From contig MU839088.1 of assembly GCA_030685235.1 (NCBI GenBank), positions 544,180 to 608,179 of the forward strand: a DNA stretch of 64,000 bases, given 5' to 3'. A program made the position numbers and the translations under genes. Positions 60,501 through 64,000 of the stretch are shown in pieces. Numbering within the stretch: the stretch's first letter is position 1; the number at the start of each line of letters is the position of its first letter. The notes below the pieces were generated by a model. It ran no database searches, was not told the DNA's origin, and saw only the letters and a program-made list of their open reading frames with translations. This DNA comes from Copromyces sp. CBS 386.78. Taxonomy: Eukaryota > Ascomycota > Sordariomycetes > Sordariales > Sordariaceae.

Positions 60501-62037
60501 TTAAGTATTATTAATTAAATATATACTTCTATCTTTCTTAATAACGAAAAACCAATTATTTTAATAAGTAGCGTAATTTTTTTCGAAGATTCCCTTCTTT
60601 ATCCTTTCCTTAAATAAATTACAAATTTAATTATAGAGAGCCTTAAAAATAGGGATAGCTTTAATTTACTAAACTAAATATAAGATAGTACGGATTTACT
60701 AAGGGGGAATTATATCGGAATCGAATTTTCTATACTCTATAAAATCCTAAATAAAAGTATATTCCTTATTATAAAAAATATAAATAAATAATTTAATTTC
60801 GCTATTATTTAAAATACTTTAGACCGTTTTAATTATAATTTAAAAACGCTCTTCGGTCAATTTTAACCTTCTAATTAATTCTATAAACCGGAGAATAATA
60901 TAATTATCCTACTCCGTACCGAAATTCTCTAGAATATTAGCAATCCACTCCTATATTTAAGCTTACTTATTTACTTTCCAATTAAAATTTCCTACCGGCT
61001 TTAACCTATTAAAGCCTACGTTATCGATTAAATTAGCTTTCTAGCCGACCTTCTTATATATAATATTAATTTATACGCGGAAAATTATTAATATTTGCCT
61101 TACTTTCCTTATAAATTTCCTTACAACTTTTTTAAATTCCCTTACCAATGCCTTTTTAATCTTCCTCTTTACTTATTAAAAAATAATTATTACTTTTAAT
61201 TCCTCCGAATCTTCTTTAATACTAGTCCTAAAATCTTTTCTCTACTTTATACCGAACATAGCCGAATAATATTCTCTAAACCCAAATTAATTCTAAAATT
61301 AATATTTCCTTCTCTAATAATTTTCTAAACTTTTTATAATGCTTTATACTTTTCCTTCTCTTTAAATAATATTTTTACTAAATTTTCTACTATTTTATTT
61401 ATAAATATAACGATTTTTTTATTATCCTTTTTAAATTCCATCCAATTTAATAGTTTTACTTTCATTAAAGAATTAATATTTATAACGCTATTTCTATTGA
61501 ATTGTATAAAGGCTGTAAATACTATTCGGGAATTAAACCCATTAATTAGCTTTAATTAATTTTTAAACTTCGAAATTTTCACCGCTTTTATATACTTTAA
61601 AGGCAACGGTTAGAGTAACGCAAATTACTATCCCGTTAATAGTAATAGAAATATAATTCTTTCTATTTTCGTTATATTTTATATAAATATTAACGTCCTA
61701 AAAGAAGGGTAAACCCAAAATAATCTTATAATTAAGTAGGCGGTTCTTAGTAATAAAGAAATAGATTTCCTTACTTTTATCGAATAAGTAAATTTTCTTA
61801 TAAATTTCACTAAGGAATCCCTTCTAACTACTATTATTATTAATATTAATAATTTCGGTATTAATATTTATTAAACCGAAATGATCTACTAATCCTTTAT
61901 AAATAGTATTATATTTAGCTCTTATATTAAATAAGGCGGTAATCTTCTCCCCTCCTTTCGTTTTAACGGAAATCATTAGTATAAGCAATATAAAAAATCG
62001 GGTAACCCCGTTCCCTAAAATTAAAGTAAATATTTTA

Positions 62038-62452
62038 GAGGAAGTCATTTCGCACCGCTATCAAAGTCTATTCGCACCGCCGTCCAAAATGAAAATTTAA
62101 AATCACTCTACCAAAACAAGAGTCTATAGCCTCAAAATAGGCTTGGAATTTTTGTAATTTTCTACTCTATTTAATGGGGCCTAAATCGGCCCTTAGACAC
62201 TGCCGCAGCATTTAAACCTACTAATAGTTTAAAGAAAAGAAAAACTTACTTTGGAATTTCTTATATCTCTTAAAATAGTAAATAGGAAAGGGGGTAGAAG
62301 AGTTAGTAAATATTTTATAATAGAGAAAGTCTTACGGAACTCAAAAATACTATTTTTATATTTGGAGGTCACTATTTGCTTAAGTTATACTTTATTAAAG
62401 TTTTGAACGGCGGTGCGAATAGACTTTAATAGCGGTGCGAAAAGACTTTCTT
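62038..62452. mobile_element. MITE-like element, copy A
   Basis: 415 bp with long terminal inverted repeats. The left end is GAGGAAGTCATTTCGCACCG, the right end the reverse complement of a close copy. Each arm contains two TTTTCGCACCG-type boxes about 25 bp apart. An exact 8-bp duplication ATATTTTA flanks it (62030-62037 and 62453-62460). The interior is non-coding and shares a GAATTTTTGTAATTTTCTAC block with copy B. It is clearly less RIP-mutated than the gypsy DNA around it. Confidence 0.9.
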
Positions 62453-63092
62453 ATATTTTAATATACTTAATAATATTAGTAGAAATATTATAGAGTAATA
62501 CCCTCTTAATTAACTTAATCCTAAATTTATTAATCTTCTATTATTCTAAAGGAACGTTAACGAATATTAATTAATCGATTTAATTATAGATAGTTTAAAC
62601 GTTCCCCTTTATTAATTCGATAAGATTAATTAAAGTATAGTTACGAATAAATTTCTACTTAATATTTATAATATTAATTTAAATAAGTCCTTTAAGTATA
62701 ATAAGTCCCTTAAGTACAATAGGGACGAATTTATTAGCCTCCGGAATATTATTACAGGTAGTACTACTATTATATTTAAATTCAAATTTAAGCAAGTTAT
62801 AATTATTATTATAAATAGTATTAATAAATAGATTTACCTAGCGGTAAATAATTATAATATTAATAAGGCTATATTTAATAATATTTTTAATAGTAACTAA
62901 AATTTTAATATTTATAAACTTTATAATTATAAGGTAAAGTTCCTTTAAATCCGTAATATCGTCGTAAATTTTAGGATCTCTAAACTAATTAAAAAAGTAA
63001 ACCTTCTTAGCCTTCTTAATAATAGATTCAAAAGCGGGTTACTTTCCCTCTATAGTATTAACGTTATATTTAACCCTTTTCTTAATTATATT

Positions 63093-63505
63093 GAGAAAGT
63101 CTTTTCGCACCGCCGCAAATGTCTTTTCGCACCGCTGTCCAAAATACCACTAAATATAACTTTACTAAAAAAGAAGTTGTCAGTATAAAAATGGTACTAG
63201 AATTTTTGTAATTTTCTACTCTATTTTATAGTCTAATTGCCGTAGACGTATCTGCTTAAAGAAAAGACTCAATATAAATATTCCAAATTTAAAGTAAACA
63301 AATGATTTTTTCTTCTTTTATTGTGTACTGAGGGCTATAGAGGGCGCCTAGGTACGCCGGACATATCGTATTGTAGAAGGAAAATAAATAAAAATTCCGA
63401 TGTACTTTTTATATGCTACGGCCTTAGTTTGGCTTAGTTACTTCTAAAAGCCTTTTTTGATAGCGGTGCGAAAAGACATTTGCGGCGGTGCGAAAAGACT
63501 TTCTC
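63093..63505. mobile_element. MITE-like element, copy B
   Basis: 413 bp, ends GAGAAAGTCTTTTCGCACCG and its reverse complement GACTTTCTC. The arms match over about 48 bp with few differences and carry paired TTTTCGCACCG boxes. An exact 8-bp duplication ATATTATT-type ATTATATT flanks it (63085-63092 and 63506-63513). Same family as copy A, opposite in fine detail of the box spacing. Confidence 0.9.
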
Positions 63506-63807
63506 ATTATATTAGCGGTCTCGATAGGGGGGATAAATAAAAATATAGGGGTATTACTAGAAGAATTACCTTTAGAGACCCGAACCTTCTTAATTTCTTT
63601 AAAAATAATAATTATTATAAAAATTAGGGGTATTATATTAATTTCGACTTTATCTCCTAAATTAATTAATTTTATAACCTTCGGAAATTTATTAGGGAGT
63701 TCTTTACTTCTAATTAGGATAATATATATAGAAGCGACCTACTTTCGAACCTCTAATATTGGGCTATAAAAATAATTATACTTCCTAATTTAAATAATAT
63801 TAATTAA

Positions 63808-64000
63808 GAGCGACTCTACTCGCACCGTCAGAAAACTCTACTCGGACCGTGATCCACTTTTTTCTCCCATACAAAACCCTAACCCTGTCGTCCCAGCCCC
63901 GTCAGCACCAGTTTCGCTCGTACCGCGACCGCCAAGCCCCCAGATTACAGCCCATTACACATTCTGACCCCTGCACAGGCCACTTTTCGTATTGCGCTGA
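63808..64000. mobile_element. Left end of a third, GC-rich element of the same family (partial)
   Basis: Starts GAGCGACTCTACTCGCACCG and repeats the two-box layout of copies A and B (second box CTACTCGGACCG). It then passes into GC-rich sequence with no RIP signature, running off the window. The right end and target duplication are not visible. The unmutated interior suggests a younger and perhaps larger, possibly autonomous member. Confidence 0.6.

Larger units (their letters stand above)
57570..63807 (-). mobile_element. Ty3/gypsy retrotransposon, RIP-mutated and interrupted
   Basis: The coding strand is minus, with domains in gypsy order. The protease lies around 61820-61990 (ALFNIRAKYNTI, then GLVDHFGL), where the catalytic Asp codon now reads Asn. 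The reverse transcriptase is at about 60290-60610 (NNWFFVIKKD, IPGYEEF-like, IPFEETSRDIITFF). The integrase core is at about 58480-58960 (ISILVDSSLEFIRIF, then LGILKYVITPY). Integrase downstream of reverse transcriptase separates it from copia. Around 57590-57730 lies a less mutated patch that may be part of the 3' LTR, but I could not define LTRs; the 5' end would lie beyond 63808. Two short elements sit inside it (62038-62452 and 63093-63505), so these came later. It is dead. Confidence 0.8.

Noticed and set aside
63488..63769. 93-codon plus-strand frame
   Set aside because: It starts inside the right end of MITE-like copy B and runs into antisense gypsy DNA; an AT-rich accident.

Overview
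The window is nuclear DNA of a filamentous ascomycete, most likely Neurospora or a close Sordariaceae relative. The evidence is short GT..AG introns (about 50-160 nt) with CTAAC/CTGAC branch sites, GC-rich exons with fungal protein families, and several kilobase blocks collapsed to about 20-30% GC. In those blocks transposon reading frames are riddled with TAA/TAG stops and G-to-A / C-to-T changes, the mark of repeat-induced point mutation (RIP). No rRNA, convincing tRNA or CRISPR was seen.

Gene-bearing part 1 (1-18.2 kb): the 5' part of an ENA-type P-type ATPase (minus, running off the left edge), a secreted single-pass kelch protein (minus), a concentrative nucleoside transporter (minus), about 5.8 kb of GC-normal DNA without a convincing gene, an unrecognised low-complexity protein (plus), and a polynucleotide kinase/3'-phosphatase (minus) with an apparent mitochondrial presequence and a GC-AG intron.

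Transposon 1 (18196-23946): a complete Ty1/copia LTR retrotransposon with 289-bp LTRs and a perfect 5-bp target duplication, heavily RIP-mutated inside.

Gene-bearing part 2 (24-51 kb): an MFS hexose transporter and a secreted PhoD-type phosphatase (plus), a possible tiny two-exon gene, an unknown protein built from two copies of a module, a Ser/Arg-rich unknown protein, an alpha/beta hydrolase of the dehalogenase/epoxide hydrolase type, a very acidic 2EXR protein, a Yvh1-type dual-specificity phosphatase, then a RIP-mutated DNA transposon with about 60-bp inverted ends (45304-46648), then a C2H2 zinc-finger protein.

Transposon graveyard (51.4-64 kb): a MULE transposase relic (plus), an unclassified AT-rich relic, and a Ty3/gypsy element on the minus strand with recognisable protease, reverse transcriptase and integrase remnants. 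The gypsy element is interrupted by two about 414-bp inverted-repeat elements, each with an exact 8-bp target duplication. A third, related terminus at 63808 opens onto GC-rich, unmutated sequence that leaves the window. This third element is the most promising novelty here.

The genes look like ordinary independent fungal genes, not a pathway cluster. Transport (Na+/K+ ATPase, nucleoside, hexose) and phosphate/nucleic-acid metabolism recur by chance as far as can be seen. Splice junctions were read by eye and checked by reading-frame arithmetic; none is supported by transcript data here.
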